Shown: positions 21,830-33,009 of the stretch, one piece after another
Layout of the letters: every line of letters begins with the position of its first letter
Position numbering within the stretch: position 1 is the stretch's first letter
Assembly: GCA_028583605.1 (NCBI GenBank)
Contig: CM053329.1
Span: 1,116,001 to 1,180,000 of the forward strand
DNA length: 64,000 nt
Source: Dastarcus helophoroides
Lineage: Eukaryota; Arthropoda; Insecta; Coleoptera; Bothrideridae
Direction of reading: 5' to 3'
Position numbers and translations under genes: made by a program
The notes under the pieces: generated by a model
Told to the model about the DNA's origin: nothing
What the model saw: only the letters and a program-made list of their open reading frames with translations
The model's database searches: none

Positions 21830-22890
21830 TTAATATTCATAACTATTAAAATTTATTAACCATTAAAAAGCAACAGATATTAAAAATTCCACAATGTTTA
21901 GATAAATATTTGCTAACACCGATGCATTAATGCATCATCGGCGGTTATACCAGCAATTTGTTTAGCCGTTGTTATGCTAATAAGCTCCATGGATCACAGG
22001 TTCGTACAAATATTCCCTCTGATCCAAATTCCCGTCCAAAGCTTCAATTAGAAGTGTGTTCAAAAGATCAAGCTGCTCATTCATAAGTGTAAATTGACTA
22101 GATTGTAAATATTTGTGAATTTCTAGGGCTTCCAAGAAATTAAGTTGTTTCATATAATTCGTTGAGTAACATGATTTTTAAAGCAAAAAAAACTCCACGA
22201 CTTGGTAAATCTAGTCTTTATAAATTAAATTGCTCTGAGTGTAACGCTGTCTACGTAGTTCAAACATCAGGTAATTTTCACATTAGATACAGCGAACATC
22301 TAGCTACCTTCACAAATAAACATCCAGAAAGATCAAATTTTGCTAAGCATCTATTAGATACACAAGATAAACTTACATGCGCGAACACAGTAGAAGTATT
22401 ACGTATTTGTAATAACACTAAAAAACTTAATTTCTTGGAAGCCATAGAAATTCACAAATATTTACAATCTTATGAACGAGCAACTTGATCTGAACACACC
22501 TCTAATTGAAGCTTTGAGTGTTCCAAATAAGAGAGTTTTGATCGCTCAAAATTCTCTTAAAACGAATTTTTTTCTGACCATCCTATATAATATTTTACAA
22601 ACCTAAATATAGGATTTAATTAGGAACTTATTCGTAAATGATTCCTAAAAATCATTTATTCATTATGTCTTTCGTCGACGAGAATTTGGATTACACGGAA
22701 TATTTGTGGAAGTATGTGACCTATGGAGCTTGTTTAGATAAAAACGGCTAAACAAATTGCTGATATAACCGCCGATGAGGCAATAATGTGACACCTGGTC
22801 CCGTGTTAGCAAATATTTATCGAAACATTGTGGAATTTTTAATATTTGTTGCTTTTTAATCGTTAATAAAGTTTAATAGTTATAAATATT
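21830..22890 (+). mobile_element. Penelope-like element fragment with inverted partial copy
   Basis: The right part (about 22162-22890) carries a GIY-YIG endonuclease frame and its 3' flank. The left part (about 21830-22155) is the reverse complement of the end of that frame plus the same 3' flank, so a truncated copy lies head-to-head with the longer one. Shared blocks include AACGGCTAAACAAATTGCTG, TATAACCGCCGATGA and GGAATTTTTAATAT. The word ATATTACACTATTG occurs just outside both ends (21786-21799 and 22886-22899) in direct orientation. Inverted partial copies at the termini are a known hallmark of Penelope-like retrotransposition. Confidence 0.8.
22162..22488 (+). pseudogene. Penelope-like GIY-YIG endonuclease domain
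   Basis: This open frame of 108 codons matches the C-terminal endonuclease of Penelope-like elements: SSLYKLNCSECNAVYVVQTS covers the GIY...YIG region, with both triplets altered (SLY, YVV). IRYSEHLATF holds the conserved Arg and the EH pair. NFAKHLLDT and LNFLEAIEIHKY carry the later conserved Glu. It is open but lacks the RT domain, so it is a 5'-truncated copy. The altered GIY and YIG triplets make activity doubtful. Confidence 0.8.
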
Positions 22891-23284
22891 ACACTATTGT
22901 CAATCTTAGAACTCTTTTATTACACCCAAATAATCTACTTTGAGTGTGAGACATTGTAGGTATACATGCTTTTCTAAAGAGACCGGTACAGAACAGTAGA
23001 ACATAACTGGACTTCCATTCTATAAAAACTAAGGGTGTAACCCGAAGTAATAATAGGCGATTGAAGAGTAATGTCGCCCATACTGCTTTTCTCGTATGTC
23101 GTTGAGTGGTTGTTGTACTAGCTGTGAGGATTCACATAACTTGGAAATACGACGCATAACAAAACGATACCATCTTATGATCATCTGCGTTATTTAAATT
23201 CAAAAATAATCGCAAACTAAACAGTAGCAGCTGTTCTAATGTATAGACAGAGAGGCTCAGACTTTTATTACATATTGTGTTTTG

Positions 23285-23390
23285 GGATCCAGAGACCGTT
23301 GGTTTAGATCAACTCTCTGGATCTAACAAAATCGATATCTTGTTGAATCTCTTCACTCTGAAATACCCAATTTAAATTCGATAAATGCAC
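23285..23390 (+). repeat. Decayed copy of hammerhead-associated repeat
   Basis: CTGGATCTAACAAAATCGATAT near 23324 and the following AATTTAAATTCGATAAATG resemble the helix II and downstream region of the ribozyme at 16111-16210, but the core is mutated. A fragment only. Confidence 0.4.
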
Positions 23391-23675
23391 CATTTTCAGG
23401 GAATAAGGCAGTAGTATCTTGAACTTAATACTAATCGTTGACTGTATATGTATTAAATCAAGGTATAAGTTTAATAACTCCTATAAAATGCCATCTATCG
23501 GGCCGTGCGAAAACAAACTTTCACCAGGACAAACGTGCAAATTAATACAAGCTAGATCGGCGTCCCCCAAAGTGTAAGTCGCGACCCGACAACGGGTTGC
23601 AGAAAAATTATGCTGGGTCGCGACAAAAACCTTGAAAAAACACAAAAGTAGTATATTATGAAACTAGTAATAAGA

Positions 23676-23752
23676 GCAAAACATTCCCGGACGACGATGT
23701 AAATTATAGCCGAGGCTATCATTTACATGCTAACAAACATCGCAGTCCGGAA
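23676..23752. repeat. Small nested palindrome
   Basis: AAAACATTCCCGGAC is mirrored, imperfectly, by GTCCGGAAATGTGCTTTT, and inside it GTAAATTATAGCC pairs with GGCTATCATTTAC. It forms a hairpin of about 75 bp. About 100 bp upstream, GTCGCGACCCGAC...GGGTCGCGAC (23578-23625) resembles an hAT terminus. Confidence 0.45.
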
Positions 23753-24483
23753 ATGTGCTTTTACTACGAGATACACGTACTAATTTTTCTGAAATCGCAA
23801 TCAATATTATATTAGGGAATTTTTATAAATTTATGACTTTTTTTATTGTCGTCTAATTTTTTATGAAATTGTTATCTTGACAGCCACTATTTGTTTCTGG
23901 TGACCCTGCATGGGAAAGTTACCTACTTTTTTGGCTTAGGATTGAATAGTACACATATTCATTATGAGACCAGAAAATAGGCTTTTCCCGTGCGCGAACA
24001 ATATTAAAAACTTCTATTAAAGGTGTGTCCTAAGGTTTACTTAAAACGTGGACATTTTGATATGTATTTGCTTTTATTTATTGTTAAATATATTTAATGT
24101 GTTATTAATATCAAACAATTCCACTACTAGAGTTTACAAATATTAAACTATGTACTGTGCAAACTCGATGATCATCCATTAACAATATTTAATCAATATT
24201 AACTCATAATTTATAAAACCTACATTTAGTAATTGTAAACTTCAAATGCCATTGCAACATACATACATATTTGTCAAACAATATGTAATAAGTTTAAGTA
24301 TTTAACGTAGGAATGATACAGTGAAATTTTCGTTTTCATGTAAATATCGTAATTTTAAAACTTCTCAATTCGCTTTAATTGTCTCGAGTGAAGTTTGTTA
24401 TAAAAAGCTTAGACATTGTTTTCAACTTTTAATGACTTTTCTTTGTTAGTAACGGATTAAATTATTATTCACTTTTTTTTCAG

Positions 24484-24648
24484 CTGTACGAGGAACTTCT
24501 GTCAAAATTACATCGAGCAACTTATCTGAATGGAGAAGAACTGAAGCGACCTGGAAAAATAGATTTTTTAATTCTGAAAAGTTCGACTTACAGAAGTAGA
24601 GAGCATGAGAAATGTCAGAAATATTTGTATATTGATGTAATTGGTTGA
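24484..24648 (+). CDS. Candidate terminal exon, unknown product
   Basis: A strong splice-acceptor-like stretch (CACTTTTTTTTCAG) ends at 24483. It is followed by 54 open codons starting LYEELLSKLHRATYLNGEEL and ending at TGA 24646-24648. An AATAAA lies near 24695. A second frame of the same segment is also open for 38 codons, which weakens the case, and no upstream exon was recognised. I cannot assign a function. Confidence 0.2.
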   Translation: MYEELLSKLHRATYLNGEELKRPGKIDFLILKSSTYRSREHEKCQKYLYIDVIG

Positions 24649-26639
24649 TACAGTTTAATGTTTTACGTGTTTCATATAACGTAAAAAGCTATTAAAAATA
24701 AACTAAAATTACCACATCAAACAATAGATTATATTTTGCATATAAATTGTTGGGACAAAAGTAACAAAATCGCCGAAATTTGGAATTTTGATCACGCTTA
24801 AATCCAGACTTGTATTTTAATAATCCATTTAATGACAAAAAACAAGAGAATGATTTTATAAAATTACCACATAGAAGTCTATCACTTTATCCACTTGATG
24901 AGATATTTCGTATTTAACACAATAATAAACTGAAAACATAACTGCTTCTCGCTCTTTTAATACAGTTAATATGGCATTAGTTCTGAAGAGCGATTTTCAC
25001 GCAGTTTTTCTAATAAAACATTTTATGTGTACTATGTTAAAATGTACACACAGAATTTAGTATTCACATTTCAATTTAAAAATAAAAATGTTTATTGCAC
25101 TATATTTCATCCATCATTAACTGCAGGAAATGTTTATTTAAAACCTGAGAAGTTGCCCTATAAAAGAGAAAAGTAAAACCAAAAGTCCTAGCTAAATCTT
25201 TACTTTATCAATTTTGTACTGTGTACTCCATAACAATTAAAATGATTTTGTAAGTGAAGGATTTCATATTATTGCCTGAAAAGTTAAATTGTATTTGTTG
25301 TAGCTTTACAAAAACAAGCAACTCATACACATTTATCGTTTATTCCGTAAAAATACGGCACAACATTTAAAGCAAAAAGGGAAGAGAGAAAATGGCAAGA
25401 AAATTAGGTTGCATTCCTGGAATTGAGCAGATGTAGATGATTGATTATGCGTCTAACTCAGGAATATTTTCCAGTCTACGAGAAGTTCAAGTATGTATAT
25501 CTAGTATATCACGCTATAGAGATAAGGAAAATCTTTATCCGATTATACGAAAAACCTATTAGATATATTTTAAATGAATACTGTTGGTCGGATAGTCGAG
25601 AAGGGCTTGTACTCCCCCATACTAATCAAACTAATTCAACGCGCGGCGATCAGTGCTAGTAGAGAATTTAGTACTATACACCATCGCTTGTAACGTTTTT
25701 TGTTACTGGACTAGTACTCAACAATTTTATTAGTATTTTTCATATTTACATGTTCGTTTAGTCCAACACTTTTTTTGCCGTCCGAGGAAAAATAAAAGTG
25801 GTCTTTATTGGTAGAAAACTTAAACAGCGAAAGGTACTTTTATCAGAAGAGCAGTCGACGTGAAAAAGTAATGGATGGAATTATTCTTAGCATTTTACAT
25901 GGATGGTTAAATATTTTCCACACCGGTATAGTAGATATACTTTCTTACTTTTGAAAACCAAAAATATTATAATTAAATGCAAGAGGATTCATGTCATATG
26001 ACAAACCGACAAGATCGAATTAAGATCGAATCTGGTTTTTAGTTTTCAACTCTAAATTCTGGTAAATATTTTGAGTTGTTTGTCCGTGAATAGAAGTAGA
26101 ATAACTTTTAAGAGGTTAAAACTTCATTTCGGATGAATTAATATTGTTATATGTACTTAGAATCATTACCTCATATTTGGAACAGAATACAGATTTTGCT
26201 TACGGCTGCTCTCCGAAATTTAGTAACAAGAAGTTTCTACAGTTTTTATTTATTCTTTATGTTGGTGAGGTATTTAAGATTGTTTATACTGGTCCGGCTT
26301 TAATAATTGTGCACAACATATTATAAGCTAGCGTCAGTTAAGCACAATTTTTGTTGTAGCATGTTCGAATTATAATAATTACTTAATAAATAAAAATGGC
26401 AGTTTAATCAAGTACACACAAATATATGCAAATGCATGTAAGGATATCCACCGCATGTGCAGAAGTATTTTTTCTAATACAACCCTCTCAGAAATGTCAC
26501 CTGTTATGATCTTGGAGCACAGCGAGTTAAAATAGAAAAATTACATAATAGATGGCCATGAACTATTGTACCGTTTTAGAGATGGATAAGATATAATGCT
26601 ATAGAAAAATTATGCTAGGTAACGTACTCCATATTTTAA
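24649..26639. other. Mostly unassigned AT-rich DNA
   Basis: I see no gene. A 72-codon frame at 25441-25659 matches nothing I know. At 25995-26080 there is a decayed copy of the hammerhead-associated repeat, with AAACCGACAAGATCGAATTAAGATCGAAT in place of the intact core. Confidence 0.4.
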
Positions 26640-26860
26640 AATTTCTATAAAAACTGCACTGCTCAGGAATTTGCTACCTTCGAATGTTTTGTATGCCTTA
26701 AGAAGCATTCTATTGGGGGAATTAGAGTCACTGGTTCTTTTAAAAATCTTGAACGTAGATCATGAAAGTACTTTTAGAAGAAATAAAAGTCTCCAACTAA
26801 CCACCTGTGCTGCTTTGCGCTGAGTTCCAGACATGAGAACAATACTTCTGCCTTGGTTCA
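26640..26860 (-). repeat. Fragment of Jockey-like element C-terminus
   Basis: Similar to the minus-strand element at 40090-40290. Both contain GGAATTTGCT(A/G)CCT, a TATGCCTTAAG/TATGCTTCAAA block, a GGGGGAAT block, AAAGTACTT(T/G)TAGAA and ACCTGTGCT. It corresponds to the C-terminal coding end and is interrupted by stops. Confidence 0.6.
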
Positions 26861-27777
26861 ACTTACTTTATAGGTCAGTAACTGATGGGACATTGCTTTG
26901 CTCAATAAGATAAGCTTAGAGAGGAGGAGTGGACAACCACCCCGTCTAGTCCAAGAAAACTTGAACTATGACATATACATATACGTTGGTTAGAGGATGT
27001 TTCCGCCTAACGAGTCTTGGCTGCATTAGATACGCAATGATGTTTTCTTAGTAAAAGGCATAGCAAAGAAATGATTTTAAAAGATCTTCTGGCGATGGAT
27101 CTCTCGATGGTGCATCAGGCTCAAACAGGCTCGAATATCTTGGCTGCATCAGATATGCATTAATGTTTTATTAGCAAGACGTATTGCAAAACACATTTAA
27201 GACGCATTTAAGATAAATGTTGAAGGTGTCTGATGCTTAAATAGGTGTACTGTTGTTGTAGGATGAACAATACATGTTCCTCATCAACGATTTGAACATA
27301 GTCCAAAAGTCGTGGAGGACAATCTCATCGGTCCATTAGTAACTACTCATCTTGAAGCAAATTATTGTCCAGAAATGCCCTTAATTGCTCAGAGTTGTGG
27401 CTTGGGATAATGTCTTGATGGAAATAAGACGAGATTATATTAAATAAGTGGAATATTTTTCAACAATTCGAGAATAACTTGTTAAAGAATTTATAGATAT
27501 CTGTACGTTGTGAGTTGTGAGACTTCTTTTATATATTCGGTAGAATATGTGTCGACCCAAAATAGAACATGAGACAACAACTCTCCTCCATGTTGTGTTA
27601 TGAAGCTTAAAAATTCCTCCACTTAAAATGTAACCTTCGTTAAATAGATGTCTCCAAATGTTTCGTTAATGCGAATTTCTCCTTAATACAATTAGTGGAA
27701 CGTTACTTGTCGCTTGTTTTCCCTTGGTGTAAATGTTGCATTACTTTAATTTATAAGAATGCTACTAGCTATATACA
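26861..27777. other. Unassigned repeat-like DNA with a local duplication
   Basis: A stretch beginning CTTGGCTGCATTAGATACGC (near 27016) is repeated in diverged form near 27140, about 125 bp on. On the minus strand near 27430-27380, FHQDIIPSHNSEQLRAFL weakly recalls a DDE transposase core. Neither is firm. Confidence 0.35.
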
Positions 27778-28210
27778 CTACCGGCGAAAAGATTCCGAAC
27801 ACATATGTAATGAATGAATTTTGAGAGAAGGCAGTGGTTAAAAGTGAAACATAATTTTAGAAAGTCCCAATATCTTAAAAAGCAAAGATTTTTTGGTCGT
27901 TTTGGCCACTATTCATCACTAGTCATTTGTATATCTGCAAACCAGTCAAGGAAACTGATCTACGGGCGTATCTAGGTCCCTTTAGATTTTGTGTTTGACG
28001 AACATGTAAGGCTATACAATGATGTCAATTAAAGATATTTAAATTTAATGTTAATTTCTTTTTTATTTGCAGTTCATAGTAAAACATTTTTAAGACAGAT
28101 ATAATTTTTTTTTTGGCCTGGATAGCCTAAATTTGCCACATCTTAAAACAATTAATTTTTTCCCTTATTTTTTTAGAAAGATGGATCGTGATCCTATTTT
28201 AAGTCCATAA
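27778..28210 (+). repeat. Mariner-like non-coding repeat, copy 1
   Basis: It begins CACTACCGGCGAAAAGATTC, the form of a Tc1/mariner terminal repeat. The roughly 430 bp that follow are related, at moderate divergence, to the reverse complement of 38260-38692 (shared: TTTTGAGAGAAGG, AATATCTTAAAAA, GGAAACTGATCT). No transposase frame is seen. Confidence 0.6.
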
Positions 28211-28559
28211 AAAAGTGCTCTATCATTACCCTTCAAAATGAAAGCTTTTAGTTAGGTCATATTGCGGCAAAATTAAAAATACATATTTTTGGTGTCAAAC
28301 ACCATTAATTAATTTTCGAGAAACAAACAAAATAATACCGAGAGGCAAAAGTATCTACAAAATCAAAGGACATTCACTAATTATTAAATCGAAAACAAAT
28401 AGCAAGCTAGGAGTACCACAAATCTAAATTCGGTTAACCGAAAGCATGATAATGTATAAGTAAGGTAATCCGACGCGAGGCGAAATGTGGCACGAAATCT
28501 GGAGTCTAGTGGCTTAGAGGGAGATAGTAAGATGCTTAAGAAGTGTTGAAACTCTATGC

Positions 28560-29310
28560 AAAGTATACGGCACCGTCCGACGTATGTCTGGAATATTGGC
28601 TGTAACTTAAAAAAAAAAAAATTAGAACAAAATATTTCAAATAAACTTTTTTGGTTAATTATTTGCCACATTTTGGTGACCTTAATTTATTTTTCCCTGC
28701 GTTTGTTTCATTGCTTCGGTAACGAACTTTGAAATTTCAAATGACATCCGTTGTTTGCTTTTTTAGAATTTGCATATTTTTCTGCATTTGGTGACCCCAA
28801 ATCTTACAGGGTTTAGAAGTGAAAAATTTCGAGAAAATATAAGAATTTCATAATTTTACCGATTCTCATATTAATAATTAATACTATTTTTAAACATGCG
28901 TTAGTAATTAAAAGAAATTTTTGCCAGTATATCTATGTTCGTTTTTGGTAACGATTTCATTTAAGTACTTGGACTTCTTTAAAAATAACATTAAAAAATG
29001 AATGATAAAAATGAGTAAAATTATGATTCCTCGAAATTTTCCGAATCTAACCCCTATAAATTTGATATTACCGAATGCAGAAAATTAAGATTTTTTTCAA
29101 AAGAGCAAATAAAAAATTTATGTGTCATTTAAAAACTCAAAAATTAGTTACCAAAGCAACAAAATAAAAGCTAAGAAAACAAAATCAAAGTCACTGGAAA
29201 GTGACAAATAATTAACCAAAAAAGTTTTTCTGGCACATTTTTTCTAGAAACATTTTTAAAAAAGTTATAGTTAATGTTCTATACATCCGCTCGTCTGTCT
29301 ATTAATATCA
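28560..29310. repeat. Foldback element
   Basis: Left arm about 28570-28870 and right arm about 28985-29300 are imperfect reverse complements. AAACTTTTTTGGTTAATTAT at 28645 matches, inverted, ATAATTAACCAAAAAAGTTT at 29209, and complementarity continues inward through the TCTGCATT and GGGGTTAGA regions. Non-coding. Confidence 0.7.
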
Positions 29311-29404
29311 TTTTTCTTTCTTAAATATATATACAAAAAGGATTTTATGTTTAAATTACTTTGGGCATAAGATATTCATTTAATAGAAACTAATTAAGTT
29401 TTTT

Positions 29405-29631
29405 AAGAAATACGTACTCTGCACAATTCAATGTTCATTTCTCTTAAAACAAAACCTGCACTTAAATGTTTTTCGCATAAAAAAATCTCTTATTGACAAC
29501 AGCCAGTCATTTCGCGGGATTTTTCACCTCCATGCATCAACTTTGTCCTTAGGCACTCGAAACAACGACACTTTTTCATGATAGCTTTTATAACCACTGT
29601 TGCACATAGACACAACACAAGTCTTGCCCAT
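29405..29631 (-). pseudogene. THAP-type zinc-finger domain, broken
   Basis: From an ATG at 29631-29629 the minus strand encodes GKTCVVSMCNSGY (C-x4-C), then EKVSLFRVPKD, W, and IPRNDW. A TGA interrupts it after DAWR, and a run of seven T near 29476-29482 shifts the frame before CEKHL (the C-x2-H part). This order of Cys pair, FRVP, Trp and C-x2-H is that of a THAP DNA-binding domain, found in host THAP proteins and in P-element-like transposases. No downstream transposase was found. Reading the frame beyond the lesions ends near 29405. Confidence 0.65.
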
Positions 29632-30229
29632 TTTGTAATTAAAATATAAATATAAAACCGAAAAATTGCGAAACAATTGCATAAAGTATCAATATTTGCA
29701 TAAGAAAGCATTGCTTAATCTACTCAAGGCAGTCCTTCTACGGGCTATCCTTCATATGGTGTTCTCTTTTCAATCGTCTCCGGTCTTAGTGGCACTTATC
29801 GCAACAGTGAGATATAGCGGGTTACATTATCAGTCTTATATTATATCATGACCGAAAGTCATGTTGAGGAAATTCTTCTAATACTAAAGGTATGCACTGC
29901 ATGTTTAAACAATGCGGTGGAGCAAAATATATTTCTCTATCTCAGTAAAAAAAGGAACTCATTAGAATAGTCCTCCAACCCAAATTCATAGTTTACTACA
30001 GTACAGCAGTCATCCATTTCTATACAACGCGATTTAAAAAACTAATTCTAATACATATCATATTTTATTGCAGTGGAACAGCATTCTCAAAATCATAAGG
30101 TCAGCTAAAATAAAAAAAAGTAAACTTAAAAAACTACCGAAGCACCGATTTCGGTCTCCTTCAAAAAAAAAAAAAAAAAGATCCGGCCGTCGTTTATATT
30201 TTGACCCAAATCGGCTGAAACTTTGATAT

Positions 30230-31020
30230 AAATAAGAAAATAAAAATTTAGAAAAAAACTCGAAATTTGTTAAATAATTTAAAATTCATCTTAAAAGTTT
30301 TTTAAAATTAAAATTTTAAAAAGAAATATAATTTTCAAGTTTAAATTGAACATTAGAAAAAAATTCAGAATTTAGAATAAAAATATAAATAATATTTTCG
30401 AGTTTAAAATATAAATAAAAAATGTTGATAAAATAATCCAAAGAAAATAACTAAGACTGTATCAAAAACTTAATTCAAAAACAAAATGTTAAGAAAAAGT
30501 TTGATATTTCGAAATTAAGTTTAAAATTTCGAGAAAAAAGTCGAAAATCTCTAGAAAAATATCGGCAACTCAAGTTTTAAGTCGAAATTTAAAAAAAGAA
30601 TAAAAATTGCAGGTTTAAATTCAGAATTCTGAGAACATTTCGAAAAATATCGTTTTATGCAGAATGAGTAAAAAGTATGGGTAAGTGCTTATATTCCCTG
30701 AAATACTAACAAAAGTTTCTTAATTTATTTCCCATAAACTAGCGAAATTTAATTTTACTTAACATAAACAACTTCCTTGCTATGGCAACCAACTTTATTT
30801 TTTTTAAGCAGCATGATATAGTTTTCTTTGCATTTTAAAGAAGGTCATTTTAATACTGTTTCATAAAAATAAATTGAAAATAAAATTTAACTTTTATAAA
30901 AATCTATGTGGAAAATCTGCCAATATCTAGGCTTATAAATTATACTCATTAACATGTCGTTAACTACTATAATTCATTTAAAGAAAGGCAAGAAGAAGCC
31001 ATGTAAATAACACTTTTCAA
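30230..31020. repeat. AT-rich degenerate repeat block
   Basis: From about 30230 to 30660 the sequence has the irregular AAATTTTGA texture described at 16385-17345. It is preceded near 30155-30179 by an A-rich run. 30660-31020 holds no recognisable gene. Confidence 0.5.
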
Positions 31021-31344
31021 GTGGCCCCAGAGAAAAAAATATCATATGGAGCCAAATCCAAACAGCGAGCGGGTCACTCCATGGAAAACCGTTACCAAGC
31101 TGAAGAAATTTCGGCGGTTAGGAGCAGTAATCACCAAGAGCATGTAAGTTCGACCCACAAGTTTAGTTCAATGCCGGAAGGGGTATTAGCCCTCGGAGTA
31201 GTTTTTTGTGCATCGGGCTTCAAATATTTCAATTTTTACCACCGTAAGTTATTAATGAAACGTCTGTACATGTTAACATTTTTTTATATATTTAATTGTT
31301 TCATTTTTAAGTATTTTTTCCTCATTATTCCCTTTCCATGTTAT

Positions 31345-31391
31345 GCCCTGCTGACAAGCTCAAATGAGAGCGAAACATCGATGTCCAGTGC
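31345..31391 (+). ncRNA. Hammerhead ribozyme relic with core substitution
   Basis: The parts are in canonical order. Helix I 5' strand is GCCCTG (31345-31350). CTGACAA follows (31351-31357). Helix II is GCTC/GAGC with loop AAATGA (31358-31371). GAAAC is at 31372-31376. Helix III is closed by ATCGAT, the cleavage triplet GTC is at 31383-31385, and the helix I 3' strand is CAGTGC (31386-31391). The only departure from the consensus core CTGANGA is A for G at the G8 position, the residue acting as general acid, so this copy should be inactive. It may mark the end of a decayed Penelope-like element; the 159-codon frame across it has no known domain. Confidence 0.6.
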
Positions 31392-32035
31392 TACAACCTT
31401 TTTTTATATTCTTATATTTTCATATTTTATCAAAAAAACAATTTTTTATTTCATATCTAATTTTGGTCTTCTATTTTTCATTTTTTCCTATTCTATGTAA
31501 AATAAACTAACCTATTTTTTGTCAACAATCATGAGGTGACGTTTTAAATAAATTTAGATATCACGTAGTCATATTTCAAAAACTGTTTTAAAATATTGTC
31601 AACAAACAAAAATTTAAATATTACCGAACTGGATCGTAGAAATGTTAAATAAAATTAATAAATATAATGTTTTCGACCAATAAGAGCCCACCATGAAGAA
31701 TAAGAAAAATTGAATTTTGTCCATTAATGGAAAAAAGTAAACCTAAAAACTGTTGTTAAAAATATTTTTTTTAATAAGGGAATATTTCAGGAAATATAAT
31801 CCCTTTTCAATACTTTTTCCCCACTCTGTTTAATAAAAAGGTCTTAAAATTTCTCAAGTTTTCGATTTATCTCGAAATTGTAATTTTAAATTGATAATTA
31901 TTCTAACTTTACTCAAAATTTCCACATTTAAGTTCCAAGATTTTACCTGAAGGTTGAAACTTCTAAGAAAATTCAAAATTTAAAATCAAAGGTTCTACAA
32001 AAATTGAATATTCTGAGGTTAAACTTGAAATTAAA

Positions 32036-32512
32036 AGTAATTTAAATTAAAAAAAAACTTTTTAAATTAATACGTTTTTTTAAATGGACAAAAAGTATAA
32101 AATAATTTCTCCAAGTTTCATACAGATTTATAATCTCATACAGATTCCTAACTCCATACAGATGGTCCTGAAAAATTATATTATGATTATGAATTTTTAA
32201 TAGCTATGAAAATACTTGTAAGATTTAAAACATAAAACATGGGGCGCAGCAGCAAAACTTGTAACCGAACTATACATGCATCGATTCTAATCTATTGTAT
32301 GCTTCCCACGTTTTTTTTTAAATCTTACAAATATTTTCATAGCTATTAAAAATCCATAATTACAATGTTTCAGGACCATCTGTATGGAGTTAGGAATCTG
32401 TATGAGATCATAAATCTGTATGGAACCCGGAGAAATTATTTTATATTTTTTGGTCCGTTTTAAAAAAATACGTGTTTACTTAAAAAGTTTTTTTTAAATT
32501 AAATTATTTTCT
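32036..32512. repeat. Foldback element
   Basis: Arms at about 32036-32250 and 32310-32512 are near reverse complements. They share CATACAGATTCCTAACTCCA, ATGGTCCTGAAA and TTTTTAATAGCTATGAAAAT. A diverged single-arm relative lies at about 32885-33010 (AGATTCCTAACTCTATACAG). Non-coding. Confidence 0.75.
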
Positions 32513-33009
32513 AAATCTTAATGTTGTGTGTCTGGGTGAAATTTGGCAATCCGTTTTAAAATGCATTAATCTTGCAAACTTATTCTGAGTCCGATTCCTG
32601 TTAAAGCTTATCTTGCTGTTTTTACTTCTTTTCTGGTCGTTGTTGGGTTTGTGTTGTGCAGCTGTCTGCTTGACTATTGCCATTGTAGAAATTGTCACAA
32701 ATACACTATTGACTATTAACTTAATATTATTAGGCATTTAATTGTATTATTACTTTCTTATTTTTCCCCTTCACTTCAGTATTGTTTTTTTTTGTTCGAC
32801 CTTAAGCTTCCTGTTAGTAAATTCCTACACCAATTCCAGTAAAACATTTAAGGGACCCTACGTAAGTTCTCAGATAAGGATGTATAAACTTTTGGTCACA
32901 GATAGATTTATAACGTCATAGAGATTCCTAACTCTATACAGGTGGTACTGAAAATTTATGATTATGAATAATTTTTAATTCATAAGATTTAAAATTTAAA
33001 AGATGAAAC

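Noticed and set aside
22770..22890. Hammerhead in the second Penelope-like element
   Set aside because: CCGATGAG and CGAAAC words occur but helix II does not pair well and the cleavage triplet would be GUG, which is not cleavable.
31021..31500. 159-codon frame starting at GTG
   Set aside because: No recognisable domain, poly-Phe/Ile AT-driven C-terminal half, and it spans the hammerhead-like motif.
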